Positions 24,790 through 38,722 of a stretch of DNA of 64,000 nucleotides are shown here, piece after piece. The DNA comes from Physcia stellaris (lineage: Eukaryota > Ascomycota > Lecanoromycetes > Caliciales > Physciaceae). Position numbers and translations under genes: made by a program. The stretch lies in contig JABSSW010000020.1 in NCBI GenBank assembly GCA_018902385.1, positions 627,546 through 691,545 of the forward strand, given 5' to 3'. Within the stretch, counting starts at the first letter, position 1. Each line of letters opens with the position of its first letter. The notes under the pieces are model-generated. The model had not been told where the DNA came from and made no database searches. It saw nothing but the letters and a program-made list of their open reading frames with translations.

Positions 24790-25901
24790 TGTCAAAACCG
24801 GCGAGGGACCTACAACCTCAGAGTACAGTCCATAAGTACAGTCCCTTATCACAGTGGGTGATAAGGATAGATTGGTTTATTCTAACTTCAACAAGTAAGC
24901 TTCCCAAAAACCATCCCTGCTCGACAGGGATTCAGTCCTTGAGTCACTGGAGAAGCTCACCTTGGAGTACCGTGTGATCACTAAGACAAGTGCTAAATGC
25001 ACAAAATATCCCAGTGTCCGTGTATCGGTTCTACAAACGATAAAAAGCCTTGAATGCATTACCAATGATTGTTTCGATCTTTGTTGCGATAGGAAGTGAG
25101 CCTAGACAACTTTCAAATCTGTTGAAGGCCACTGTGGTTTAGCTGGCTTTCTGACTTTTAGGGTCCGAAGAGCAGCTTAGATAAAGGAGCCCAGGATGAG
25201 GGTGCTAGGCCACAGGCATTCGGATCACGACCATGATTGCACGCCAGGAAAGACACATCGAAACATGGTGCTGTGGCTCACTAGAGCGAGTCACGGAGCT
25301 TTTGTACCCCAGAGAACTCAATGCCCAGCTTTGGTTGGTGATCAGGTCCTAATGAGCGTCAAGGCCGGTCGTTTTTTCGTGATCACAAGCATGGAGTGTG
25401 GAGGTCTGTTATATCAGGGATTCAAGGACCTATCTGCCAGACATGTGTCTGACTTCCGTGACTTGGAAATGAAGACACACTCGATACAGGGACATCGACA
25501 TCTTGCAGCCGGAGTTGGAAAGCGTGTATCGGAGTGGGACGTCGACGATCCTCACATTTCGTAAACAGTCCTCTTCGTGCAGTAAAGTATGTACATGAAG
25601 CGAAGATCGAAATAAGGAGCATCCAAACGTCGATCGCTCGCTCCAATTAAATTGAATATTGTGCTGGTGGTGCCGAGGGTGTCTAGTCTTGATCAGGTTT
25701 AGCTTAAACGCGTTGTCGTTCGCGCCAAGAAATGTCTTTAAAGATGGCTCCAATGGGTTGTGGTGACACGGATTGAAGAACACCTGCGCCATAACCGAAA
25801 CACTCTGTGGAGTAGGAAACAACTGAGTGACACAATAATAATGAAGACCATGTGAGCGATCCTCAACCCCGACCAAAGGCGACAACTCAATCCCCTCTAC
25901 C
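24790..25901. other. Divergent intergenic region between agmatinase and pds5
   Basis: Presumed promoters of two divergent genes. Frames at 25196-25564 (+) and 25430-25909 (-) overlap each other and show no known domain. Nothing else recognised. Confidence 0.6.
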
Positions 25902-28900
25902 ATGCCCACAAGGACAGCTCAGTCGACTGCCACCGAAGTGATGGAATCAGCTTCCACAATGTCTGGTCTTCAATTCAAAGACCCTCTGTCATGGCGCGCG
26001 GGGAAGCCAATTGCCATCGCAGAACTCCTGCGGCGTCTCCAAGCTTTGTCGCAAGAATTACAGGCTTTGGAGCAAGAAACCGTGTCGCGGGATGCTCTCA
26101 CAACTGTCGCATCGGAGCTTGTGAGCCCAAATCTACTGGGACACAAGGACAAAGGGGTCAAGGCATGGACGGCATGCTGTCTAGTCGATATCCTGAGGTT
26201 ATGTGCTCCGGAAGCGCCCTATTCGAACATACAACTAAGGGTAAGCACGAGGAACCTCACCCCCGCCGACATCATGCTGACTATGTGCAGGACATGTTTA
26301 ATGTGATCATTACTTCGATATTGCCAGCTCTCTCGGACCCTGTCGACGCCTACAACAAGCAACACCTTTATGTCTTGAAGTCTTTGGCACACTCCAAGAG
26401 TATCGTGCTCATAACCGACATACCCTCCTCAGAGCTTCTGACAATCAAGCTCTTTGCAACATTCTTCGACGTACTTTCTGGCTCCGCAAAGGCATCTACA
26501 GGAGTGTTGATTGGCAAGAGTGTAGAATTTGAGATGACAGCTATACTTGCGACTGTGGTGGACGAAACCATTTCTTTGCCCTTAGAAGCAATTGATACTA
26601 TAGTGGCACAGTTCCTACGGACGGATCCCCAAGCTCTTGGCGGGAGTGGCTCCAAGAGTAAGAAGAATGGCGTTGCCGATGAAAAGCAATCCACTCTGTT
26701 CCTAAAGGACCTTCCACCGGCCTACAACATGGCGAAAACCATCTGTAATTCATGCCCAGAGAAGATGGCTCGCCATGTCAGCCAGTACTTCAACGATATC
26801 ATCGTTGACGCCTCAGCAGCCTCAGGCGCAAAGAGGTCTGCAAGAAGAAATAGCATTGAAGATTCGGAGGACGAAGGCGGTAATACTACCACTGAGGAGG
26901 ACCTAAAGGAGCTGCGAAAGGCCCATCGCTTATTGAGGGAGCTGTGGCGTGCAAGCCCAGCGGTTCTACAAAATGTTATACCGCAACTAGAGGCCGAACT
27001 TTCGGCCGAAAATGTCCAGATACGCCACCTTGCAACCGAAACCTTAGGCGACATCGTGTCCGGTATAGGTGCAGCAGGGCTAGAACCTCTACAATCAATG
27101 GACCCTGCCGCGTACCCTTTGACGGCACTATCCGATCGCACTGACCCGACAAATCAAAATCTCTTGACTAAGCCTTCGTCGCCCCTGCCTTTTCCCCAAG
27201 CACACCCTCACGCTTATTCTACTTTTCTCGGTAGGAGACACGATAAGTCCGCCATCATTCGCGCCGCCTGGACGACAGCGATAGGCCGTATAATATACAC
27301 ATCAGCTGGAGGTGCCAGCTTGAGCCAGTCAGAAGAAGCACAGCTAGTTGGCGATCTTGCCCGTATGATGGGTGATGCTGATGAAAAGGTCCGAATTGCA
27401 GCGGTCAGGGTGGTTGGGAGCTTTACTCTAAGGGATGTCATTATGAAACTTGGGCCGTCAGGTACTGTGGCAGATGCAGGGTCGGTCCTCGCAACCCTCG
27501 CGGAACGAGTACGAGATCGTAAGCATGTAGTTCGTGAAGAGGCTATGAGGGTATTAGGAAGATTGTGGGGTGCCGCTTCTGGAGAAATTGCAGCGGGAAA
27601 TGAGGTCGTCGTTCCAATCCTAGGAGCGGCACCTTCAAAAATACTCGACACTTACTACGCCAATGATATGGAAATTCATCTCCTTCTCGATCACGTTCTA
27701 TTCGAACAGCTCTTGCCTCTGAGCTACCCTCCGATCAAATCGAAAAGCTCAAAACTCCCAAATGGCAATTCACAAAAAGTCAACGGAAGTCAGGCAGCGG
27801 CCGACAGTCTTGCAGAAGATGTCGACCCTGACAAAATCCGAACAGAAAGGATCTTGACCCTAGTTAACGGCCTAGATGAAAGAGCGAAGAAGATCTTTTA
27901 CAGCGTCCAAATCAGGCAGACTCTCGTGTCAAAAGTGATGACGACGTTCCTGCAACGCTGTGAAGACTACAACGTATGTTATACAGGTACCATTTCTGAA
28001 GCATGCACTGACTTTCTACAGGGTGGAGTGATGGACGAGAACGAGGCTGCAATCAAGGAGCATTTGAAAAGGCTCATTGATAATCTCTCGAAGCAGTTGC
28101 CAGATTCGGCGAAGGTTGCAAGTGATCTCTGGAAGTTCGCAAAGATGCACGACCGTCGCAGCTATCAATTGATCCGCTTCTGCATGGCTCCTGACAGCGA
28201 CTATCGGAAGATGTTCAAGGCTTTCGTAAGTAGAGGCATCACAAATTACATTTGTGGAAGCTGTCGGCTAATTATACCGTAGAAAGAGTTCACCAAACGG
28301 CTGGAAAGCGCTGCGAACGCTTCGAAGGATATCTTAGAAACCCTGGTTCCTTTGCTCTACCGTGCGAGCATGATTATCTACAACAAGAGTCATGTGCCTG
28401 CTATAATGGAATATGCACGGACGGACGGAAATGCTCTAGGCGCAACGGCACATGAGGTGCTTCGAGAGCTATCCTCAAAGACTCCTGAAGTCCTCAAAGC
28501 TCACGTACAAGAGATGTGCCAGAGCCTTCAGGACGAAGCGCCAAGCGCTACAAAGGCGAATGATCCTGGGGCTGTGGACAACCTCAAAGCATGCGCCTCA
28601 TTCGCCTCAAAATTCCCGAAGGATTTACCCCAAGACCGAAGATTCATGCAGTCACTGACCAGCTTTGCACTTCACGGTTCACCGGCCATTGCAGCAAAAC
28701 ACGCTGTGTCGATCTTGATGACTACGTCCAAGAAGGAAATGATAGCCAAAGATCTTGTCACTAAATGTATCCAAGACTTCGAATACGAGGGAGTTGGATT
28801 CATGTCACGATTGGCTACTTTATCCCAACTCATGCTTCTGGCTCCCAACGAGGTTGATGAAGAGGGTGACAGGGTGATTGACATAGCTATCAAGCATATC

Positions 28901-30646
28901 CTCCTTCAAGTACGCACACCATCAACAGAGCCTTCGGATGAATACGCTTGGTCTGATAAGCTCGATGCTGAATGCGAGGCCAAATGCTGGGCTCTTAAAA
29001 TCCTCGTCAATCGTGTACGCTCGCATGAAGCGCCTGAAACACTGGCCGACGTTGCGAAGCCAGTATACAATCTCCTCGCCACTCTCATAGCCAAAAGGGG
29101 CGAGGTCTCATCATCCAAAAATTCGCCACCCACGCACAAGTCACGCCTTCGCCTCCAAGCCGCTCGCCTTTATCTTAAACTCTGCACGAAGAAATCCCAC
29201 GATGCTCTCCTGACTCCTGCAAATTTCAATGAGCTAGCAACAGTAGCTCAAGATCAAGAAAATGCAGTAAGAAGCTCCTTCCTCCAGCGACTTAAGAAGT
29301 ACCTAGGGAAAAGTCGACTTTCGCAACGCTTCTACACGATCCCATTCCTTCTAGCCTTCGAGCCAAGCTCCGGTCTCAGATCTGATACCACGACCTGGAT
29401 ACGCAGCCGTGCAGCTTACTTTTCTACTCTCCCTCCACAACGGACCAATGGTGGCATCTCGCAGTCAAATACTGTCTTAGAATCCGTTTTTGCTCGTCTC
29501 CTCTCCCTTCTCGCACATCACCCCGATTATTCACCCGAACTTGACGATTTGGTGGATTTCACACGATATTTTGTCTTTTACCTCCAAAATGTTGCTACAT
29601 CTGACAATTTATCTCTCATATTCCACGTCGCTCAACGCGTCAAGCAAACTCGCGACGCTATTACGACTACCGAATATGCAAATGAGAGCTTATACACCTT
29701 GAGCGATCTTGCTCAACTAACAATACGTAAGTGGGAAGAGGAGAAAGGCTGGGGCATTGACGTCGTACCGATCAAAGTCCGTTTGCCCACCACGTTGTTT
29801 GCTGAGGTCAAGGGGCACGCCGAAGCGTTGAGTGTGGCAGAGCGCAACTTCCTACCCGAGGGCGTCGAGGAAGGCGTGGATAAGATAATCAAACAGAGCC
29901 TTCGTAAAGGAAGTACGAAGAGCAAGAAGCGGAAGAGCGATGTCGATGGCAGTGCCGAGGGGGAAGGTGGCGCAAAAAAGAAAGCCAAGCTGCCGATACG
30001 CAAAGCTAGCGGGGCAAAAGAAAAGAAACCCAAGACAGCATCCACGAAGACACCGAAACCAAAGAAGAGGGCGGAGAGAGTTAGCGATACCGGCTCCGGT
30101 GAGCGGAGACGGAGCGGCCGTGTCTCTACTACCCAAGGGGGGAAGTACACAGAACGAGACGACGAGGATGACGACGAGGAGATGGTAGATGGAGTAGCTC
30201 AATGGATTTACGAGGACGAGGAGGGTAATCCCATCCAGCCTGAACCCGTCCAAGAAATCAGTTCAGACAAACCCACCGAGGGAAGCGAAGTCGAAGACAT
30301 CAACAGCAACAAAGAGGCCGAGCATCCAGAAGCTAACCCCGCGATCAATGGTGACGGCGCCGATGAAGAATCCGCCGAAGAGGAAATGAAAGAGGCTACC
30401 CCCCCTCCAGCAAAGACATCGCCACGCTCGAAGAAACCAAAAGCAAAACCGAAGGCAAAGTCATCCCCCGCGGCGTCGAGAGCCTCTATCACGCCTACTT
30501 CATCTCCCAAGGCAGCAAAAGTCAAGAAAGCTTCCGCGACCACTAGTTCACCGAAAGGGAAGGGAAAGAGCAAAGCGCCCGCCGCTGCTCTGTCACGGCC
30601 CACCCGCGCTACAAGGGGCAAGGCGAAGGATGTGGATGAGGAGTAG
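25902..30646 (+). CDS. pds5: Sister-chromatid cohesion protein Pds5 (BimD/Spo76)
   Basis: Nuclear cohesin-associated HEAT-repeat protein needed for maintenance of sister-chromatid cohesion and meiotic axis structure (Aspergillus BimD, Sordaria Spo76). Exons 25902-26240, 26291-27973, 28022-28225 and 28283-30646, all phase 0 with GT..AG introns, giving about 1529 residues, the usual Pds5 length. Conserved landmarks: KDKGVKAWTACCLVDILRLC then APEAPYS, LPALSDPVDAYNKQHLYVLK, VLIGKSVEFEM, DADEKVRIAAVRVVGSF and ADLWKFAKMHDRR-type segments. An acidic phospho-site-like loop (SIEDSEDEGG) sits in the first third. The last 280 or so residues are Lys/Pro/Ala-rich with nuclear-localisation and AT-hook-like patches (PRSKKPKAKPKAK), as in fungal orthologues. 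Confidence 0.95.
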
Positions 30647-32690
30647 CCTGTTGTTGATACCCCAAACTGTTCATATTACGATGGTGGGGAGGGGGGGGGG
30701 AGAGGCATTGTGCAAAATGGGCGCTGGATATACGGCGAAGATGATATGGATACTTGTACTCATTTGCTCTTTTGTTTTTGCATAATACCAGAGATGTCAT
30801 TTATTAGCGAGCGAGCGATGAGATATGGGGGTGGGTTTAGTCTGTTGCTTGAGAGTATGACTATGTAGGTGGGGGAGAAATTGCTTGTTGCTATCTTGCT
30901 ATTTAAGTTGCTTAATGAATAGGTCTAGCAGCCGGGCTCCCCTGTGGTAAGTCTGCTCTCTGTCTGCTGTTCTGTTCTGGAAGGGCATGTGATTATCGTT
31001 GTCTTCATCCCCATGATCGCTCGTATCGATTCTCTTATACATTATGCTACCTACTTCGTCTGAATCTGTAGCCCCCCCCAACAAAAGCATCCAAGCTTGA
31101 GGTCTGGGGCTTCTCAAAGCGTGTCTGTTTCAAGAACCTCCGAACACGTCTACTACTTCTGTGCTGTGAGAAAAGCTTCAATAGAAAATCTGATGCCATG
31201 TCTCCAATGTTGAGGAAAAGCAGCTTTTGGAAGGTATGCGTCCATCAGCAGCGTCGAGGCGGCCGAAAACCCGTCTCTGTTTTCTTAAGGTGACTATGCA
31301 TAATCGAAACGCTGTGGTTTTACTGTGGAAGCAGTTTCCTTTGAGTCTGGGTAATGATATCTCAAGACCCATAATGGAGAGTGGATGTTTCGAAAGGCGA
31401 CCCGACGGATAACCAAGCAGCCAACTCTGAAGCTACGGCTCGAGGCTCGACACCTTTAGTGGAAGTGCGGATCGGGGGCGGGAAAAGGCATACTGGGATT
31501 GGGCTTTAATCATGCGCACTACTTGCTTGCATTGGAATAGGTGAACTCGATTTGGCATTCGCTTCTGTCTGTGGTAAGGGGAAATGTGGAGTTCGCCGTA
31601 AGCTGAAAAACAAAAGTAGGGGAGGGTTTGTTGAGCAGGACTGAACGGCATCATCACTTTCTCCTGCCACTAATCCTAATCCACCTCCTTCTTCAATCAC
31701 CACAGCCAGACATCCCAGGATCTAGATATCAGACATCGAAACCCTCCCTCAAGCGAGATCGTTGAGGGATTTCGCTCCCACAGTTTGAACTGTTGGCGTA
31801 TTTGATTGGTTGCGGGGTGTGGCAGGTCCTGTCGCCGCCCATAGTTTGGAGGGGGGAAAGGGTTTGAGGGAGACTGTTTGAGCGGGTATTTTAGTTCCTG
31901 GCTGGAATTTTTATTGGGGAGGCGTTGGAGTTCGTTTTGGGATAGGAGAAGGAGGGCTGGAGTTGTGTCGATGGTGAGGAAGTTGCTTGTGAGAAGTGTA
32001 GATTTTGGTATAGAGAGAGATAAGAGCTTCTCTATATGATATAAGAAAGATAGCGCTGACTGCAATACAGTGCGGAGCCATCTTTGTATGAATTAGTCTG
32101 CAAATTATTCTTTCCAGAGTACAGTATGAACAGCGAGCAACATAGAATTTCATATGAAACAGGCATCGCAAGATATATCAGCGAAGACTCCTCGGAAACA
32201 AGTACGAAATCTCACAGCCCAGTAATGGACGTCATTACGGCTTGGATGGGACCAGTAAAACCGCAGAGACTTTTATATCTAAACCGCTCTCCATCCGCCT
32301 TTGGGATCGTGTCGATGGTAGACACAGATTTGGTCTGGGTCTCTGATGGGTCGAAAATGGTTATTTCGAATGGGATCTGGCAGCAGCGCAAACGAGGATG
32401 GAACGAGATGCAAGCTCCAATATAAAAAAAAAGCATCGAGGATAACCTCATGGAGCCATGGCGCCTCCAGCTCGACTCCAACATAACATATATTGCAACG
32501 CTTGAGGGTACAGTAGGAGCAGTATTGAAAACAGTTAGTAGATACAAATGTATTTCCTGAGGGTCAGATTCTTTGTGGGACATGAATATTTCGATCTGTG
32601 GATGTGTGCGATAGAACACAACCTATAAAAAAAAGTACATCGTTTCCTCTTCAAAAAACTTACTACCTCATTAGGTTAGATCAATCTTGG
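30647..32690. other. Intergenic region between pds5 and the AT-rich island
   Basis: Normal composition until about 32.69 kb, where it turns sharply AT-rich. It contains a G run at 30688-30701. Short frames at 31697-32065 (-) and 32084-32425 (+) show no recognised domain. No gene called. Confidence 0.55.
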
Positions 32691-33975
32691 CGATAAACAT
32701 CAAAACTTTTGTGCAGTTATTGCACACTTTGCACACCAACCAAATATTTCATATGATTTTTAGTTAGTTACCTGAAATTGTAGAGCTCATTGAGCGGAAT
32801 CCAAAGCTGTAACAATCATTAGATTTGAGTGTGTGCGAAATGAGTTACCAAGACGTGAAGATTTGACCGCATACAAATTGATGAGTTCAGAATTCAATAA
32901 TTGAAAACATCAACACGTCAAAACATCAATTTTTTATATCAATTCAATTATTTGCATATTTCAACAAATCACGAATTCACGTCAATTTAAATTTTTTATC
33001 ACGACGTATTCGCGTAATGCAGCAAATCGTCATGCGAAAAAACAAAAAAAAAAAAAAAACATCAACGTCAAACATTTAACATCAAATCTGTTTTTGTTTC
33101 TGTTTTTGTTTTTATTTTCGTTTCTGTTTCTATTTTGCATCGATCGAAATAAACGCTTTTTACGAATATCATTCGACGACTGTTACGTTTCAAATATCAA
33201 TGAAATTTCGAAAATTTTATTACACGATCAACGATCGAAATGAAATGATATTGAATAAACAAAAATTTGAAATATATTCGATCATATAATCAATTATCAT
33301 TCAAAATTCATTGATTGAAACACGTTTCATGTTTGATGTTGCATTCGATATTTCGAAAATAAATAAACATACGCGTTTTCAAATGAAATCACAACAAAAA
33401 CTGTTACAAAAAAATCAAAAAATTTGAAAAAATCAAATTTTTCAATATTTTTGACAATTGAAACGATTTGAAATCATAAAAATCAATGAAATTTTTTTCG
33501 AATTTCGAATATCGTTTAACGCGTTCTTTAAATGTTTTGTTGAAAAATCATTGTCGTTTTCAAATTTGAATAAAACGTTTTGTATGAAATGAATACGCTC
33601 ATTGCAAATGAAAAAAACATTTTTTTTTTTTTTATCGCTGTTCGAATCAACGATGAGAAAAAAATTCGTTTGCATATGAAAAAAAATAATCAAACATAAC
33701 AATCGTTTTTTTTTTAAATCGTTAACGAAATACGTTTGCAATGCAATGCAAAAAAAAAAATGAAAATTTGATTTTTCACACAATATTTCAATTTTCGAAA
33801 AAATTCAATTTGCAAAAAATATCAAACGAATCAAAAAAACGAAAGAAAAAAAATGCGAAAACAACAAAAATAAAAATAAAAAACATTCAATTTGATCAAA
33901 CGAATCGAATGATTTTGATGAATCGAACGATATATATATGATAAACGATTCGATCGATTTTGATATATGTTTTGA

Positions 33976-34169
33976 TGTTATGCGTAAAGTGTGAATTCAT
34001 TGATTTAGAAATTATGAACGACAAAATGTCAATTTATGTACAGTAATTGCGAATCAATTGCTTGATCATCATTCATTTAATATAAAACGACGACAGAATT
34101 TTTGTCAAATGTTTTGCAAAAATATTCGATTTAATTTCAAATCATTCAATTTGATTTTGTGTCATAACA
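33976..34169 (-). repeat. Element A 3' LTR
   Basis: 194-bp repeat pairing with 50921-51114; ends TGTTATG..CATAACA; outer flank TTTGA. Confidence 0.93.
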
Positions 34170-34388
34170 ATTTGTCAATCAAAAAAAAAAATCAATGTTT
34201 TCATTAAATTTCATGTTTCATTATCATGCGTAATCATGTTATATATCAATTTTTTTTTTCGTTTTTCGTTTGTCGTTGCGATCATCAAAATTTTGCGAAT
34301 GATTGAATTCGTATTGTTCAATGAAATTTTGAAAATTCTGTAATTCGAAAATGAATCGTCATTCGTCATATTTCGACTCATAATCGAT

Positions 34389-34580
34389 TCATTTGACTAA
34401 ATATTGAATTACGAAAATTTTGTAATATTTTTTGATACGTTTGTCGATTAACTTTTCGATTTCATAAAATTTGTACTGATTCGTATCGTTTTCGATTTCA
34501 ATGAAGTCAAAATAATGAAAACGCGAACGATTGTAAAAATCAATTTCGACAAATGTTGATTCGAACTGTGCAATAAACAC
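34389..34580 (-). pseudogene. Element A: chromodomain remnant
   Basis: The frame reads YEIEKLIDKRIKKY followed by IQYLVK, the start of a chromodomain like those at the C-terminus of chromovirus Pol, which are thought to steer integration to heterochromatin. Position next to the 3' LTR fits. Confidence 0.75.
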
Positions 34581-34829
34581 AACGAAATGAATTCGTCATG
34601 TTGATGACAATTTCAATCGATACGTTAAACGTTCGACGCGTTCAAAAATTCGAAATGATTCGCAACGTTGTTGAAATAATTTCGAATTTGATTTGTCAAA
34701 CAGCTTGTAATTTTTGTTGAATTGTAAATAAATTTTTTCATTTTGTTTTAATCGAATAAAAATATGACGTGAATTATAATATATTTTGATTTTGACAATT
34801 GCAAAATTCGTGACATCAACAATTTTTCG

Positions 34830-35783
34830 TTAATATTTCATGCGTTGAATTGACAAATTTTGTACATTTGTTGTGTTAAATTCGATTAAATTTGATATCG
34901 CGTTTTTGATTTTGAATTCGTATATAATTTCATTGAATGATAAATTTATAACGATGTTAAACGTGTTGTTTAGCTGTATTTGAATTGCAAAAAAAATTAA
35001 AATGTAATCGATGTTCGAAAATTCGATGACGAAATATTTGATAACAATTTCAACAATTTGATTGATTCGTTTTGACGAGTCGTTCGTTTGCGAATGATAT
35101 GTCATTGAAATTAACAATTTCGTGTTTAATTTGATGAAAAACATTTGTCAAAAATTCGACATGAATTTTGAATCACGATCGAAAATTATAATTTCAAACA
35201 TTTTTCAATCGACGATTAATAATTTGTTCAATAATACGTTGATTCATTTTTTCGTTTCATAAATGTTTTTGTCGAAAATCAATAAAATTCGACGAAAATG
35301 TTTGCATGTTGCGAACATGACAATGTTCATTTCGTCGAACATAATTAAAATGAAATCAATAACAATGATATGAAACGAACGCGAAACGAATGTAATAAAC
35401 ATGAATTTTTCGTACGATCGATGACGTTTGATTTGTGTCAATTGACAAATAAAACAATGTTCGATGTATTTTTTAATTTTTCGCGAAAATCGAAATATGT
35501 ATAACGTATTGAAAATTTTGTCATAACATCGATGAATTTCTGAATGTTGATTCGTATCGTGAATTAAACGAAATATTTCGCGTTTTACAACAACAAATAT
35601 ACACGATCGACGCGTGTCAATGTTAACATGATATATAATGTCATTCGTATTCAACGCGAAATTGATTTTTGTTTTGAATTTTCTTGATATAAATTTCGTA
35701 TCGTCATTTTTTTGTTCATTGACGTTTCGTTTCGTTACGTTGTTTTCGAACGACGATGAAATTTGAAAATTTCGAATCGACAA
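34830..35783 (-). pseudogene. Element A: integrase remnant
   Basis: The upstream part has the His/Cys zinc-binding region (HDTNQHSEIHRCYDK, then HCFICQLTQIKRHRSY). The downstream part resembles the catalytic core, with a MTYHSQTNDSSKRINQ segment. Gypsy-type integrase; degraded. Confidence 0.85.
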
Positions 35784-35999
35784 TTTTTTTTTTTTTTTGC
35801 ATTCGAATCGTCAACGATTTTAACATTTCGATCATGTTTCGTCATGTTTTTTTTTTGATATTCGTTTTTGATTTTTTTCTTTAAATTTTTCGACATGACA
35901 ATAAAAATGTCTTGAAAAACGTAACAGTCGAAATTATTCGAAAAATCGATTATTTCGTCATGATATGTGTTCAAATCAAATTTATTTTTTGAATTTTTG

Positions 36000-36540
36000 T
36001 CGATTTGTTTATTTTCAAACGTTAATTTTGATAACGCATTCGAAACAACATGATTTTTTTTGATTTATATTTCATTTTCAATTTAAATTGTGACAAATAA
36101 ATTGAAACACGAACAAAACAAAAATTGAATTTATCGATGTTGTTCGAATTCATCGTGATTTGTTTAACGATGAAAATATTGACGACATGATTCGTGAACA
36201 TAACAATAATATTCTTGATTGTTTTTATCATATGTCGAATTTTTTGACAATTCATATTAAATCACACATTTCGAATTCGATGAATCAATATTTGATTTCG
36301 ATTTCGTTCAACATTCGATTTAAAAATAAAATGAATTCGATATCGTTACGTTTGAATTTGTCTGAATTATTGTTTGTTTTGAAATGATAAATCATCGCGT
36401 CGAATTCGCGTCGTTTAAACGCGTCGATGTCGATGTACAATTTTCGATCGAAATTGAAATGTATCAAAAATGAAATTTTGTTAAAAATTTTTTGCAATAA
36501 TCGATATGATTTTAATTTTTCAATTGAAAAATTGTTCATT
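36000..36540 (-). pseudogene. Element A: RNase H region remnant
   Basis: Between reverse transcriptase and integrase; short frames resemble the tether/RNase H part of Gypsy Pol (for example DRKLYIDIDAFKRREFDAMIY). Degraded. Confidence 0.6.
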
Positions 36541-36599
36541 ACGATTTTTTGCGAATAAATTTTGCGAATGATGTTTTTGTTGAAAAATGATTGACGTAA

Positions 36600-37358
36600 A
36601 AATAAAATTTTGCGACGTTGTAACGCGTTCGTTTTTTGAACATAAAACGCGACGAATTCTCGTAATCATTTTGTTAAATTTAAATAAATTTTCAAATTTT
36701 TCAAAATATAAGAAAAATTCAATTTGATTATTGTTTTCAATTTATCGATTGCGATAATGAAATCAAAAACGTCAATTTTTTGATCAAGAAACGCGATCGT
36801 AAAATAATCAAAAAATGACTTTTTCGACGACAAATTAATTTCATAAATATTCAATCGTTCGAATATCGAATGTAAATGAATCATATGTTTTTCAAAAATA
36901 TTGAAGAAAACGACAATGTCGTTTACGTAAACACGAACAAATTCGCGAAAATTTCGAAAAATGAAATCGATTCGTCGTTGTACGTATGATGATGAATTTT
37001 TGAAATTCATCACGACGACGTTAAATTGTTTTTGTTTTTATGTGAAACGACGATAAATTTATGTTTGTTTGCAAACTTTATCAATCATTGATGAAAAAAT
37101 TCGCAACGTTAAAAACGAATATGAATTTGCATTCGACGACAACTGAAATAATGTTTGATTGAAAAAACATAAAATAAAAATCGATTAAAATGATTTTGTT
37201 TAATTCGCGTATATTTACGACGATTCGATTTTTGCGTTTTGAATCATTTGATTCAAATATTGTTTTTCATATCGCGAAAACAAAATAATCATGCAAAATG
37301 AATTGACTGATATATTTCATGCGATCTTTGCATGTAACTTGTCAAAAATTTCGTTTAT
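36600..37358 (-). pseudogene. Element A: reverse transcriptase remnant
   Basis: SSYVQRRIDFIFRNFREFVR, then VYVNDIVVF at the position of the YVDDIVVF catalytic box, and HMIHLHSIFERL, all matching fungal Gypsy reverse transcriptase. Element B interrupts Pol just upstream. Confidence 0.88.
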
Positions 37359-37544
37359 TGTTAAACAGACATGAACAATGACTGCATGAATTGCGTGTAA
37401 TTTCTAAATACAAACAAATCGAAGATTTTGATGTGTGCGATGTCAAAACACTAAACTCAATAGAGACGCATTAATTCTTTTTTCGTCAAATTATATCAAC
37501 TGACTTTTGCGCATTTATCATTGCGAAGATTGTATTTTTCAACA
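37359..37544. repeat. Element B left LTR
   Basis: 186 bp, TGTTAAACA..TTCAACA; pairs with 40303-40492. Confidence 0.88.
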
Positions 37545-38458
37545 TTTTTTCACAGCATTCGTTTGTGTCTTTTGTTTAAAACAACTATTTTGATCAATCT
37601 GAAATTTTCGTGCGAGTTTTTTCAACGATGCAAATTTTGATGTCTGAAACTTTTTCAAAACGATGAATTTTGAAATTTTTTCAACGATGCGTTGCTTGAA
37701 GTTTTCGAGCAAATTTTCTCATTGCGATAAATTCATGATTTATTGAAACGAATGACTCTCATTGTTGCAAATCAATTGGAACTCTCTCAGCGATGCATTG
37801 TCTGAAGCTTTCGAGCAAACTTTTTCAACTCAATAGATGTTAGAGCCGAATCACACATCGATGCGAAGTATGCAGAAACGAACGAAACGAAATTCGATGA
37901 TCTATTGACTTCAAATATGACGTAAGATCGAATTGTAAAACGTGCGATCGAATGACTGAAAACGTTTTGCGTTTTTTCATGAAATGATGCATCGATGTGA
38001 CAACTAATATTTAGATTTGACTAGAAAACACATCGTGAAACAAGTATTTTTCGTCTGAATATTGTCGTTGAAACGAAAATGAAAACGCAACACATTGACG
38101 ATTCGTTTTGTGATTCATTGATTTCACAAATATTTCAAATTTTTCATTTCACATTGCGTTTTCGTTGATCGAATTTCTATGTGATTTGATTGTAAAAATT
38201 CAAAAATGTGTCAACGAAATGAAAAAAATAAAAATAATTGAAAAATCGATAAAAAAAATAATGATTCAATGCGCGACAAATTTTGCAAACATACATCGAT
38301 GCAAAGAGTGCGAATTCGAATTTTTCGATTTTGACTAAGATTTGTCAGAGAATCAGATCGATTAATATGCGAAAAAATTCGATATTTTCAGCATTATTCG
38401 TTCTTTTTGATCGAATTCTTGCTTTGCGAAATCGAGATGTAATTTGATTGCATAATAC

Positions 38459-38722
38459 GCTTTTTCGAAACGATATTATCTGACATTTTTGTTGTAACAG
38501 ACTCAATACGTTTTTTCGAAACGATATTGATTTGATTTTTACTCGTATCATTGATTGTATATTTCACGAAACTGTACATCATTGTAGCAAATTCACTAGA
38601 AATACATCGTTGTAACAAATTCACTAAAAATACGTCGTTGTAGCAAATTCATTGTTGTAATTGTATTGTCACGCATTTTGTTTTTTTTTCTGATTGTACA
38701 ATACGTTTTTTCGAAACTGTAT
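38459..38722. repeat. Short internal repeats in element B
   Basis: TTTTTCGAAACGATATT-like units recur at about 38460, 38513 and 38706, with TCGTTGTA[AG]CAAATTCA[CT]T units between about 38580 and 38660. Confidence 0.6.

Noticed and set aside
25196-25909. Overlapping frames on both strands upstream of pds5
   Set aside because: They overlap each other and show no family features; better seen as promoter sequence.
26368-27651. Long minus-strand frames inside pds5
   Set aside because: Antisense shadows of a well-supported coding exon.
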